From the NCBI RefSeq assembly GCF_003002915.1, contig NZ_PVTG01000012.1, forward strand, positions 1 through 64,000: 64,000 bases of DNA, in the 5' to 3' direction. Below are positions 24,986 through 33,348 of this stretch, in pieces. This stretch comes from Geodermatophilus tzadiensis (GTDB lineage Bacteria > Actinomycetota > Actinomycetes > Mycobacteriales > Geodermatophilaceae). The translations under genes and the position numbers were made by a program. The notes under the pieces are model-generated. The model was not told the origin of the DNA and made no database searches. It saw only the letters and a list, made by a program, of their open reading frames with translations. Within the stretch, counting starts at the first letter, position 1. Every line of letters starts with the position of its first letter.

Positions 24986-26129
24986 GTGCCGGCTGCAGGT
25001 CGAGCACCATCCGCACGAAGGCGGCCCGCTCCACGGCGTGGGCCAGCAGCTCGTCGGTGACCGGTCCGCCGAGGTGGTCCAGCGGCAGGCTGGTGCAGGG
25101 GTACCGGATCAGCGCGGCGGCCACCACGGCGCGGAGCAGCCGGTCGACCGGCACCTCGAGTCCCTCGGCGGCCAGCCCCTCCGCGTAGGCGCGGACGGCC
25201 ACGTCGAGCAGCCCGGGCACCTCACCGGGCGGGGCGGTGCCCTCCTCGGCGCGGCCGAAGACCAGCGGGACGACGTCGAAGCCCGCGGGCGCCGGGGTGG
25301 ACGTGCCCCAGTCGACCAGGACGAACGTCCCCGGCGCGGCCGCCGGGCGCAGCAGGTTCATCGGGGTGGCGTCCCCGTGCGCGGGCAGCTCCGGGACGCT
25401 CCCGAGCTCCGTGACCAGGGCGGGGACGCGGCCGGCCAGGTCGGCCAGGTCGGTCCGCAGCGCGGCCACCTCGGCCAGCCGCATCGCCGGGTGGGACCAG
25501 GTGTCGTCCGCGGCCAGCAGCGGCAGCGCGTGGCCGCCCAGCCGGTGGGCGACGTAGTTGCCGAGGAACGAGTCGGCGGGCACCACCAGCCGCGGCTCGC
25601 ACCGGCGGCGCACCGCGGCCCGGCCCAGCAGCGTCGCCGCGCGCCGCACGTCGTCGGCCGTCCAGGGCTCCGCGGTCACCGCGACGTCCTCCAGCCACAG
25701 GGTGACCCGGTCGCCGGGGCCCTCGGCGACGTGCACGAGGTCCGGCATCCGCAGGCCCGGCGGCAGGTGGCCCGCCGTCGCGGAGGCGTAGACGTCGGCC
25801 TCGATCCGCCACGGGACCAGCGAGTCGATGAGCTCCCGCGCCGGCGGCGGCACCTCCGGCGGCAGGCCCTCCCGGGCGCGCTGCAGCTCCTTGGTCACCA
25901 GCCGCAGCGTCACCGGCCCGTCCGCGTCGCGGGCGGTGACCGCCACCCGGGTGAGCGCGCGGGTGGTCGGGGCGGAGATGCGGTGCCGGACCGGCGTGCA
26001 CGCGACGTCCTCCACGCGGAGGCCGGGCCGGCCGGTCCAGCGGCGCAGGCCAGCCAGCAGGTCGGCCACCGCCGTGCCGCCGGGGAGGCCGGGCACCGGG
26101 GAGGGCGCCGGACGAGGGGAGGTCGTCAT
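24972..26129 (-). CDS. Aminoglycoside/choline-kinase-like phosphotransferase
   Basis: 385-residue protein of the kinase-like phosphotransferase superfamily. The Brenner-type catalytic motif appears as PAHGDATPMNLL, followed by the metal-binding FVLVDWGTSTPAP. The N-terminal lobe is short and diverged. ATG 26129 has GGAG upstream. It is divergent from a MarR gene across a 60-bp gap with a dyad. The substrate (aminoglycoside, macrolide, sugar or other alcohol) cannot be told, and a resistance function should not be assumed. Confidence 0.78.
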   Translation of the reverse strand: MTTSPRPAPSPVPGLPGGTAVADLLAGLRRWTGRPGLRVEDVACTPVRHRISAPTTRALTRVAVTARDADGPVTLRLVTKELQRAREGLPPEVPPPARELIDSLVPWRIEADVYASATAGHLPPGLRMPDLVHVAEGPGDRVTLWLEDVAVTAEPWTADDVRRAATLLGRAAVRRRCEPRLVVPADSFLGNYVAHRLGGHALPLLAADDTWSHPAMRLAEVAALRTDLADLAGRVPALVTELGSVPELPAHGDATPMNLLRPAAAPGTFVLVDWGTSTPAPAGFDVVPLVFGRAEEGTAPPGEVPGLLDVAVRAYAEGLAAEGLEVPVDRLLRAVVAAALIRYPCTSLPLDHLGGPVTDELLAHAVERAAFVRMVLDLQPALSGR

Positions 26130-26152
26130 CGCGGGCTCCGTGGGAGGATGGT

Positions 26153-26163
26153 CAAGCCGCTTG
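26153..26163. promoter_or_regulatory. Possible MarR operator
   Basis: CAAGC-C-GCTTG is a perfect 11-bp dyad in the gap between the phosphotransferase and marR starts. It resembles MarR boxes with CAAG/CTTG arms. It is short enough to occur by chance, so confidence is low. Confidence 0.35.
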
Positions 26164-26189
26164 TCTACTCGGGGAGATGGTGGGGCACC

Positions 26190-26636
26190 GTGTCCGATCC
26201 CGTCAACGGGGAACCGCTCGTCGTCGTGCTGCTCGAGCACGCGATGCACCGGGTCCGCGCCGAGCTCTACGCGCTGAGCGACGAGTCCTTCCCCGGCCTG
26301 CGGACGCGGCACTACCGGCTGCTGTCCTTCCTCCCGCCGGGGGGCGAGCGGCTGACCCGGCTGACCGCGGCCAGCGGGCTGACCAAGCAGGCGCTGGCCC
26401 AGGCGCTGGCCCCGCTGCAGGCCGGCGGCTACGTCGAGGTGGTGCCCGACCCCTCCGACCGGCGCGCCCGGCTGGTCCGGCTCACCGACCGCGGCCGGGA
26501 GGCCACCGCCGCGGTCCGCCACCGGCTGGCCGCCGTCGAGCGGGAGTGGGCCGCCCGGGTGGGGGAGGAGCGCTACGCCGTGGCCCGGGCGGTGCTCACC
26601 GACCTCGCGCCGGGGCCGGTTACGGTCGGGGAGTGA
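26190..26636 (+). CDS. MarR-family transcriptional regulator
   Basis: 148-residue winged-helix protein: LRTRHYRLLSFLPPGGERLTRL, ASGLTKQALAQALAPLQAGGYVEVVPDPSDRRARLVRLTDRG is the classic recognition helix and wing. GTG 26190 was preferred. An upstream ATG at 26148 is in frame, but its purine stretch touches the start codon and the added residues look non-conserved. The stop overlaps the next gene start (GTGA), so it is co-translated with the SRPBCC protein. Confidence 0.85.
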   Translation: MSDPVNGEPLVVVLLEHAMHRVRAELYALSDESFPGLRTRHYRLLSFLPPGGERLTRLTAASGLTKQALAQALAPLQAGGYVEVVPDPSDRRARLVRLTDRGREATAAVRHRLAAVEREWAARVGEERYAVARAVLTDLAPGPVTVGE

Positions 26637-27094
26637 CCACGGCCAGCGGCAGTCGGGAGGTGGCCGCCCCGCGCGGCCGGGTGTGGCGGGCGCTGGCCGT
26701 GCTCGAGCCCTACTGCGCGGTCTGCGACGTCTCCTACGTCGTCGACGGCGCGGCGGCGGGCCCGGGCACCCGGTTCGTCTGCGTGCCTGGCCGGCTCGGC
26801 GAGGACGAGGAGCCCCGCGCCGGCGCCCCCCGCGGGGAGATCGTCGAGTGGGAGCCCGAGCGGGTCGTGGCCACCCGGCTGCAGCTCACGCCCGAGACCT
26901 GGACGACGCGCATCGAGCTCGCCGACGGCGCCGCGGGCGGCACGCTGGTCACCGTCACGCTCACCCACGAGCCGCGCCGGGTGCGGCTGGCCGACCGGCT
27001 CTCCCGCACGTCGATGCAGCGGGTGGTGCAGCGCACCGTCGACGGCGAGCTGGACAAGCTCCCGGCGCACGTCGAGCAGGTCGCCGCCGACTGA
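26633..27094 (+). CDS. SRPBCC-fold protein
   Basis: 153-residue protein of the START/polyketide-cyclase type. The pattern SREVAAPRGRVWRALAVLEPY, then GPGTRFVCVPG, RGEIVEWEPERVVATRLQL and a long C-terminal helix (MQRVVQRTVDGELDKLPAHVEQV) is typical of these hydrophobic-ligand binders. GTG 26633 overlaps the marR stop. It may be the gene controlled by MarR, but the ligand is unknown. Confidence 0.75.
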   Translation: MTTASGSREVAAPRGRVWRALAVLEPYCAVCDVSYVVDGAAAGPGTRFVCVPGRLGEDEEPRAGAPRGEIVEWEPERVVATRLQLTPETWTTRIELADGAAGGTLVTVTLTHEPRRVRLADRLSRTSMQRVVQRTVDGELDKLPAHVEQVAAD

Positions 27095-27110
27095 CCGTGG
27101 CGCGGGACAC

Positions 27111-27135
27111 GCGTCGGGGCCACCGGCACGGGTAG
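27111..27135 (+). promoter_or_regulatory. Possible stress-sigma (SigB/SigF-type) promoter
   Basis: GCGT, 15 bases, then GGGTAG fits the loose GNNT-N14-16-GGGTAY consensus of actinobacterial SigB-like factors, except for the last base. It lies 57 bp before the GlsB-like gene, a family often in the general stress regulon. This is a weak match. Confidence 0.3.
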
Positions 27136-27192
27136 AGCAGGGGCCGGAGCACCCGGCGACCCGCCCGGTGCCGCATCCTCTGGAGGACAGTC

Positions 27193-27459
27193 GTGATCGG
27201 ATTCCTCGTCGCCGGCCTGGTCATCGGGGCCCTGGCCCGCCTCATCGTCCCGGGCCGGCAGCGCCTGGGCATCCTCGCCACCCTCGCCCTGGGCGTGGTC
27301 GGCTCCCTCATCGGCGGGCTGATCGCCCAGTTCTTCGGCACCGGCAGCATCTGGGAGCTCAACGTCCTGGGCTTCGTCCTCGCCGTGGTCGCCGCCGTGC
27401 TGCTCATCGGCGTCGCCGAGAGCGTCGCGGGTCGCTCGAACCGCTCCGTCCGGCGCTGA
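27193..27459 (+). CDS. GlsB/YeaQ/YmgE-family membrane protein
   Basis: 88-residue protein with three hydrophobic helices and the family pattern GALARLIVPGRQRLGILATLALGVVGSLIGGLI. These are small stress-associated membrane proteins, sometimes labelled transglycosylase-associated, with no proven enzyme activity. GTG 27193 is preceded by GGAGGA. It appears to be monocistronic. Confidence 0.88.
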   Translation: MIGFLVAGLVIGALARLIVPGRQRLGILATLALGVVGSLIGGLIAQFFGTGSIWELNVLGFVLAVVAAVLLIGVAESVAGRSNRSVRR

Positions 27460-27483
27460 CCCCCCACGGGGAGCCGGTCGGCG

Positions 27484-28122
27484 TCAGAGCTCGACCGACT
27501 CCCCGGGGGCCAGCCGGCCGTACGGGGTGGTCGTGCCCGGTCCGCGCTCGCCGAGCAGCCCGCCCACCAGGCCCAGCCCGGTGTCGTTGAGCAGGCCGTC
27601 GTGCACGGCGAAGGCCTGGTCGGCGTCGACCGCCCGCACGTAGTCGATCACCTCGGCCACCTTCGACCAGGGCGCGTGCACCGGCAGCAGCAGCGTGGGC
27701 ACCGGTGTCCCCGGGACGGTGAGCGCGTCGCCGGGGTGGAACACCAGGCCCTCGACGAGGAAGCCGACGTTGCGCACACGGGGGAGCTCCGGGTGGATGA
27801 CCGCGTGCCACTCGCCGTGCACCTGCACCTCGAAGCCGGCCGCGGTCAGCGTGTCGCCGTCGCCGACGGCGTGCACGCGGGAGCCGAGCCCCTCGAAGAG
27901 CTGCGCGACGGACGGGTTCGTCCACACCTCCAGCGCCGGGTCGGCCTCCAGCGCCGCCCGCAGCCGGTCGGGCACCACGTGGTCGGCGTGCTCGTGGGTG
28001 ACCAGCACCGCCGTGGCGCCGTCGAGCACCGCGGGGTCGGTGTAGCCGCCCGGGTCGACGACCAGCCGCCGGTCGCCGTCGCTGATCACGACGCAGGCGT
28101 GCCCGTGCTTCGTCAGCTCCAT
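27484..28122 (-). CDS. Metallo-beta-lactamase-fold hydrolase (UlaG-like)
   Basis: 212-residue enzyme. The family signatures are MELTKHGHACVVI at the start, VTHEHADHVVPDRL (HxHxDH metal ligands), VHGEWHAVIHP, FHPGDAL and LPVHAPW. This small single-domain form resembles the UlaG/YtnP-like metal-dependent hydrolases, which act on lactones or phosphoesters. ATG 28122 is the natural start. The substrate is not known. Confidence 0.85.
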   Translation of the reverse strand: MELTKHGHACVVISDGDRRLVVDPGGYTDPAVLDGATAVLVTHEHADHVVPDRLRAALEADPALEVWTNPSVAQLFEGLGSRVHAVGDGDTLTAAGFEVQVHGEWHAVIHPELPRVRNVGFLVEGLVFHPGDALTVPGTPVPTLLLPVHAPWSKVAEVIDYVRAVDADQAFAVHDGLLNDTGLGLVGGLLGERGPGTTTPYGRLAPGESVEL

Positions 28123-28227
28123 GGGCGCATCCTGCCGCCCGGTCCGGGGGAGCGCCCCCTCACCCGTTTGGGTGAGCGGGCGGTGCGGGGCCTCCCGGGC
28201 CGGTCGGCCGCTGCCGACCCTCCCTGC

Positions 28228-28494
28228 ATGGCCGCTCCGTCCGCTCCCGCCTCCACCGTCCCGACGCCGTTCGCCGCCACCTCCTTCGCCGCCGCCCGCA
28301 GCCGGGCGCACGGGCCCACCGCCGCCCTCTGGCACGCCGTCGAGGTGCACCGCCCGGCCGGCGAGGTCGACGGCGCCTGCGAGCTCACCCTCTGCGGCAC
28401 GCTGGCCCGGGTCAGCGTCGACGAGCCCTGGCCCACGGAGGCGCGCGACGTCTGCGTCCCCTGCGTGGTGCTCAGCCGCCCCTCCGCGCGCTGA
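28228..28494 (+). CDS. Small Cys-rich hypothetical protein
   Basis: 88 residues from ATG 28228. The second half has cysteines spaced as CELTLCG and VCVPC around a conserved-looking HAVEVHRP and DEPWP, suggesting a small zinc or redox fold of the kind common in actinobacteria. The N-terminal 30 residues are Ala/Pro-rich. No clear ribosome site precedes it, so it may be leaderless. It ends 14 bp from the end of the convergent LuxR gene. Confidence 0.5.
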   Translation: MAAPSAPASTVPTPFAATSFAAARSRAHGPTAALWHAVEVHRPAGEVDGACELTLCGTLARVSVDEPWPTEARDVCVPCVVLSRPSAR

Positions 28495-28507
28495 CGGCGG
28501 GACGCGC

Positions 28508-31108
28508 TCAGGCGTCCTGGGCCAGCTCCGCCCGCAGGCGGGCCAGCAGGTCCGACCGGGTCCCGGCACCCAGCCGCTGGCGCATCCGCGAGACGTGGTG
28601 CTCCACGGTCTTCGCCGAGATGAACAGCGTCAGCCCGATCTCCCGGTAGGTCCGCCCCTCCACCACCAGCCGGGCCACCTCCCGCTCCCGGTCGCTGAGC
28701 GCCCCGGGGACGGTCGCCGGGCCGGCGTCGTCCCCCGGCTCGGCCACGGGATCGGGTGCCCCGCCGCCGACCAGCGTCCGCGCGCAGGCCAGCAGCGCCG
28801 CGCGCGACCGCGGGTCCCCGGCCCGGGCCGCGGCCTGCCCGGCCAGCAGCGAGCCGTCCCAGCCCAGCCCGACCTCGGCCAGCGCCTCGGCGACGGCCAG
28901 CACGGCCGGCGGGTCGACCTCGTCGGTGAGCACCCGCAGCCAGGTCCGCCCGGCCTCGGCCAGCGTGGCCGCGTAGGGGCTGGTGCGCGCGGCCGCCACC
29001 AGCGCGGCCGCGTGCGGCCGCAGGGCCGCCGGGTCGTCGGTGATGATCGCCGCCTGCGCGCCGCTCCAGTGCAGCGGCGCCGCCCACAGCTGCGGATCGC
29101 CCAGCCGGCGCAGCAGGGCCTGTGCCTCGGCCAGGTGCGACCGCAGCCGGTCGCCGTCGCGCAGCCGGGCCGCGGCCACGACCAGCTCCCCCAGCGGCAG
29201 CAGCGTGAACAGGTCCACCGGGTGCCGGACGACGGCCTCGCGCGCCCGCACCCACGCCCGCACCAGCCCCGGGACGTCGCTGCTGCGGCGGGCCAGCCCC
29301 ACCTCCAGCGCCTGCAGGTACACCTCGTCGCGCGGCTCGAGGGATCCCCGGGCGGCGTCCTGCGCCTCGCCCGCCAGCTCCCGGGCGCGGCCGGTCCGGC
29401 CGGCCAGCATGGCGATCCAGGCCAGCAGCAGCAGGTGCCGGGGCCGGGCCGGGACTCCGCCCAGGTCGGTGGCGACCGCCCGCTGCAGGACCGACTCGGC
29501 CACCGCCAGCTCGCCGCAGTGCAGCGCGACCAGCGCGGCCAGCGCGGAGGGCGTGTCGGGCAGCAGCGCGGTGCGGCCCACCGGCTCCAGCAGCGCCGCG
29601 GCACGGGTGAGCGTGGACAGCGCGGCGGAGATCCCGTCGGCGGCCTCGGTCCCCGAGCGCAGCGAGCAGGTCACCCCCTCGGCGGCGAGCTCCTCGCTCA
29701 CCGACAGCACCGACGTCCCGCACGGACGGCCCTCCGCCAGGACGGCGGCGGCCTCCTCCCGCGCCCCGGTGGCCAGCAGCGCCAGCGCCGCCGACCCGGC
29801 GCGGTCCCGGCCGGCCAGCCGGTACACCTCGGCGGCCCGGCCCAGCAGGCCGCGCTGGGCCAGCACCGCCGCGACCACCCCGGCCGCGCGCGGGCGGTCG
29901 TCGGCCCCGGGGTCGGCGAGGGCGGCGTCGGCCCAGCGCAGCGCCCCGTCCAGGTCGCCGGTCAGGGCCGCGGCGTGCGCCCGGCGGGCGGCCAGGCAGG
30001 ACACCGGGGAACCGCTGTCGGCCGCCGCGCCGAGCAGCTCGCCGGCCAGCGCCGGGTCCACGGTGAGCGCCACGTCGGCCTGCCGCTCCAGCAGCGCCGC
30101 CGCCGTGCGGTCGCGCACCCGCTCGGCGGCCAGCCCCCGCGCCAGGTCCACCGGCTCCTCGCCCCGCCCGACCAGCACGCCGAGCAGCAGCCGGCGGGTG
30201 CGCCGGGTGACGTCGGCGGGCGTCGTGGCCAGCAGCACCTGGCGGACCAGCGGCACCACCTCGCCGCCGGCCAGCAGGTAGCCGGTGGCCCGGCTCGCGG
30301 CGATCAGCTCGGCGACCTGCGCCTCGGGGACGTCGAGCAGCTCAGCGAGGACCTCGTCGTCCAGGGGGGCGCCGGCCGCGACGGCGTGCAGCAGGGGGCG
30401 GGTCCGCTCGTCCAGGGCGTCGAGGTCGGCGTGCAGCCGGGCCAGCACCTCCTCGGGGACCGGCGGCAGCCCCGGCAGCACCGCCCGCCCGGGAGTCCGG
30501 CCGGCCCGGCCGTCGCGGGGGGCGAGCGCGCCCAGCAGGCCGTGGACCAGCGCCGGCAGACCGCCGGTGCCGGCCAGGACGGCCTCGGCCAGCGCCGGCG
30601 TCGCGGCCGACCCCAGGTACTCCCGCGTCCAGCCGGCCACCGCGGCGCGGTCGGCGTGGCCGAGCACCACGGAGTGCCGGTCGACGGCGAGCTCGCCGAG
30701 CAGCCCGGTGAGCGCGGGCGGCCGCGGCCAGGGGCGGGCCGCGAGCACGACCCGGCCGGCGGGCCCCAGCAGCGCCCGGCGCACCCGCTCGGCGACCTCC
30801 GCGGTCATCCGGTGGCCGTCGTCCACGACGAGGACGCACCCGTCGGGGACCCGGGCCGGGTCGGCGGTGCGGCCGTCGAGGACCGGCAGCCCGGCCCGCC
30901 GGTGGGCGGCGGCCACCTCCTCGAGCAGGTGGGTCTTGCCCGTGCCTCCGGGCCCCTGCACGACCAGGGCCCGTGCACCTTGCTGGGCCAGGGCGCCGCC
31001 CCGCGTCCCGGACGGGCGGGGTGCGGGCAGGCCGGCGACGGCGGCCAGGGCGGTCCCGTAGACCGCCCCGTGCAGGAGGGCGCCGTCGAGCGCGCCGACC
31101 GTGGTCAC
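28508..31108 (-). CDS. LuxR-type AAA regulator (IniR-like)
   Basis: 866-residue regulator. The N-terminal ATPase has Walker A GPGGTGKTHLLEE and Walker B VLVVDDGH. A long helical-repeat middle region (about residues 260-780, TPR-like) follows, and a C-terminal LuxR helix-turn-helix: LSDREREVARLVVEGRTYRE and TLFISAKTVEHHVSRMRQRL. The GTG start overlaps the Hsp70-like gene stop by four bases. In M. tuberculosis a regulator of this architecture (IniR) lies beside iniBAC and activates it. The same neighbourhood here supports that role, as an inference. Confidence 0.85.
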   Translation of the reverse strand: MTTVGALDGALLHGAVYGTALAAVAGLPAPRPSGTRGGALAQQGARALVVQGPGGTGKTHLLEEVAAAHRRAGLPVLDGRTADPARVPDGCVLVVDDGHRMTAEVAERVRRALLGPAGRVVLAARPWPRPPALTGLLGELAVDRHSVVLGHADRAAVAGWTREYLGSAATPALAEAVLAGTGGLPALVHGLLGALAPRDGRAGRTPGRAVLPGLPPVPEEVLARLHADLDALDERTRPLLHAVAAGAPLDDEVLAELLDVPEAQVAELIAASRATGYLLAGGEVVPLVRQVLLATTPADVTRRTRRLLLGVLVGRGEEPVDLARGLAAERVRDRTAAALLERQADVALTVDPALAGELLGAAADSGSPVSCLAARRAHAAALTGDLDGALRWADAALADPGADDRPRAAGVVAAVLAQRGLLGRAAEVYRLAGRDRAGSAALALLATGAREEAAAVLAEGRPCGTSVLSVSEELAAEGVTCSLRSGTEAADGISAALSTLTRAAALLEPVGRTALLPDTPSALAALVALHCGELAVAESVLQRAVATDLGGVPARPRHLLLLAWIAMLAGRTGRARELAGEAQDAARGSLEPRDEVYLQALEVGLARRSSDVPGLVRAWVRAREAVVRHPVDLFTLLPLGELVVAAARLRDGDRLRSHLAEAQALLRRLGDPQLWAAPLHWSGAQAAIITDDPAALRPHAAALVAAARTSPYAATLAEAGRTWLRVLTDEVDPPAVLAVAEALAEVGLGWDGSLLAGQAAARAGDPRSRAALLACARTLVGGGAPDPVAEPGDDAGPATVPGALSDREREVARLVVEGRTYREIGLTLFISAKTVEHHVSRMRQRLGAGTRSDLLARLRAELAQDA

Positions 31109-33060
31109 GGGGCCACCGGGGTGGACGTGCCGGGGGCGGTGTCCGTGCCGTCGGCGGCCGACTCGTCCGTCGCCGCTCCCGTCCCCGTCGCCGTGCCCGT
31201 CCCCGTCGCCGTCCCCGTGCCCGGGTCGCCGGTTCCCGTCCCCGGGTCGCCGGTCGTCGCGTCGGGCTCGGGGTCGGTGGTCGGGGCGGGCGGGGTGGTC
31301 GTCTCCGTGGGAGGGGCCGGGGTCCCCGGCGGCTCCGTCCGGACGGGGCTCGGCGCCGTGGGCGTGACGGCCTGCGCGGTGTCCTCGGCGGGCTGCGTCG
31401 TGCCCGGGGCGCCGGTGGTGGCCGTCCCACGGGCCGGCGGTGCCCCGGCCGTCGTCGACGACGTGCCTGAGGGGGCCCCGGCCGTCCCGGGGGTCCGGCC
31501 CGCCGCGCCCGTGCCGGTGGGGGCCCCGGCCGCCGGGGCGGTCGCGGGACCGCCGGTCGTGGTGGGGGCGGTGCCCGTCCCGTCCGCGCTCCCCGGCCGG
31601 GCGGCCGCGACCGCGCCGTCCCCTGCGGGGGAGGGGTTCCCGGCGGGGTCCCCGCTCCCCCCGGTGGCCGGGGGCGGGCTGCCGGCCACCGGGGGCGCGG
31701 CTCCCTCCGTCGTGGGCTCCACCTGCTGGCCCCGGGCCACGGGCACGCCCTCGCCGGCCGGCGTCGAGGTGCCCGCCGAGTCGAGCAGGCCGAGGACCAC
31801 CGGGGGCAGCACCAGCAGGGCGAGCAGCAGGCCGGCCACCACCAGGGAGCGCCCGGCGCGGCGGCGCGGGGTGCCGCCGGGGGAGGCGGGCCGCCCGGGC
31901 CGGTGCGTCCCGGCCGCCCGGCGCGCCCGCGCGGAGGGCGCGCGCCGGCCGGCGTCCGCGGCGACGGTCGGCGGCGCGGTGGTGGCCGGGGCGGTGGCGG
32001 GCTCGCCGGCGTCCGCGACGGCGGCCGCGGCCAGGCCGGCCGCGCCCAGCGCCGCGGTGAGCCCGGGCTCGGGCTCGCGCGCCAGGGGCCGGCCCAGCTC
32101 ACCGGAGAGCACCTCGGCGACGACGGGCATCCGCGACGCGCCCCCAGCGAGCACGACCGCGTCCAGGTCGCCGGCGGTGCGGCCGGCCGCCCCGAGCGCG
32201 GCCGACAGCCGGCCGGCCGAGTCCTCGACGGCGGCGGTGACGAGTTCGTCGAGCTCCTCCCGGGTGACCCGCACCGTCTCGGGTGCGCCGTCGGCCGGCG
32301 GGTCGATCCGGACCCCGACGGCGGTCCGCTCGGAGAGCTCCTCCTTGGCCGCCGCGCAGGCGCCGCGCAGCGCTGCTGCCGTCCGCCCGTCGAGCGGCGT
32401 CTCCACGCAGCGGCGGACGAGGCCCAGGAGCGCGTCGTCGACGTCGCGGCCGCCCCACGGCGTCGGGGCCGGGGGCTCGGCCAGGTGCCGCAGCACCGGC
32501 GAGGCGGCGTCGTCGGGGTCGGGACCGACGACGGCGAGGTCGAGGGTGCAGGCCCCGAGGTCGTAGACGGCCACGGTCGGCGAGGCGGGCAGCGCGCCGG
32601 TGGCCACGAGCCGGGCGGCGGCGGCGACCGCGGTGGAGACCAGCGTGAAGCGCGGCACGCCGGACTCCTGCAGCGCGCGGGCCAGCGCGCCCCGGCGGTG
32701 ACCGCCCCAGGACGGCGGGACCGTGACGACCGTCCACGCGTCCGGCCGGCCCTCCCGCCGCGCGGCGGCGGCGCGCACCCGCTGCACCACCGCGGCGACC
32801 ACCGCGGCGGCCGGGACCGCGCGGGACCCGAGCCACACCGGCGTCGCCGCGCCGACGCGAGCCAGGAGGTGCAGCGGCCCGCCGGGGACGTCGTCACCGA
32901 GGCGGATGCCGCCGTCGTCGTCGACCGCCAGCGCGGCGGGGGCGGTGCCCGCGCCGCCGAGGGGCAGCGGCTCGGCCTCCGCGGACTCCTCGCGGCAGAC
33001 CGCCGCGGCGACCGTGCGGTCGCCGACGTCGATGCCCAACCCGTACTCGCCGTTGCGCAC
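31105..33060 (-). CDS. Membrane-anchored Hsp70-like ATPase
   Basis: 651-residue protein. Residues 1 to about 345 form an actin/Hsp70 ATPase domain: YGLGIDVGDRTVAAAV (phosphate 1), TVAVYDLGACTLDLAVVG (phosphate 2) and VVLAGGASRMPVVAEVL (adenosine). No substrate-binding domain follows. Instead there is a basic linker, one membrane helix (about 403-426, RSLVVAGLLLALLVLPPVVL) and an extracellular tail of over 200 residues rich in Thr, Pro, Gly and Ala. It is probably a tethered actin/Hsp70-type sensor or scaffold. It starts the operon with the LuxR gene and is divergent from iniB. The GTG at 33060 has GGGGGAG very close upstream. Confidence 0.85.
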   Translation of the reverse strand: MRNGEYGLGIDVGDRTVAAAVCREESAEAEPLPLGGAGTAPAALAVDDDGGIRLGDDVPGGPLHLLARVGAATPVWLGSRAVPAAAVVAAVVQRVRAAAARREGRPDAWTVVTVPPSWGGHRRGALARALQESGVPRFTLVSTAVAAAARLVATGALPASPTVAVYDLGACTLDLAVVGPDPDDAASPVLRHLAEPPAPTPWGGRDVDDALLGLVRRCVETPLDGRTAAALRGACAAAKEELSERTAVGVRIDPPADGAPETVRVTREELDELVTAAVEDSAGRLSAALGAAGRTAGDLDAVVLAGGASRMPVVAEVLSGELGRPLAREPEPGLTAALGAAGLAAAAVADAGEPATAPATTAPPTVAADAGRRAPSARARRAAGTHRPGRPASPGGTPRRRAGRSLVVAGLLLALLVLPPVVLGLLDSAGTSTPAGEGVPVARGQQVEPTTEGAAPPVAGSPPPATGGSGDPAGNPSPAGDGAVAAARPGSADGTGTAPTTTGGPATAPAAGAPTGTGAAGRTPGTAGAPSGTSSTTAGAPPARGTATTGAPGTTQPAEDTAQAVTPTAPSPVRTEPPGTPAPPTETTTPPAPTTDPEPDATTGDPGTGTGDPGTGTATGTGTATGTGAATDESAADGTDTAPGTSTPVAP

Positions 33061-33132
33061 AGGCTCCCCCAGTCGTGCCCGGCCGCCGGCCCGTGTGCTG
33101 GACCGAGGCGTCGGCGGACCGTAAGTCCCGCG

Positions 33133-33156
33133 GGTCACACCTGTCTCGGTCACACC
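33133..33156. promoter_or_regulatory. Tandem GGTCACACC repeat in the hsp70/iniB divergent promoter region
   Basis: GGTCACACC occurs at 33133-33141 and again at 33148-33156, a 15-bp spacing, within the 288-bp region between the divergent Hsp70-like and iniB starts. It could be a binding site for the LuxR-type regulator. No sigma-factor boxes can be named with confidence. Further down, a G-rich and C-rich stretch (33185-33210) can fold on itself. Confidence 0.45.
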
Positions 33157-33348
33157 GCGTGTCCCGGGCACATCGGTCGGTGAATGGGGGGCGACACCCC
33201 GGTCCCCCTAACGCGCAGTCAGCGCGCACCCCCCATCGCGCCACGGGACGAGGGGAGCGGGTCCCGATGACCGGGGCGGGTGTGGCGGGCTGGACTGCCG
33301 GGGCCAGCCGGCCGACGACGGACGGCCCGGAAACACGGAGGACCTGCC

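Noticed and set aside
24972-26129. Aminoglycoside resistance gene
   Set aside because: Only the general phosphotransferase motifs are present; the family has many other substrates and no resistance context is visible.
28121-32566. A 1,481-codon open frame on the plus strand opposite the LuxR and Hsp70-like genes
   Set aside because: Low-complexity translation with no domain; the minus-strand genes have full motifs and overlapping starts.
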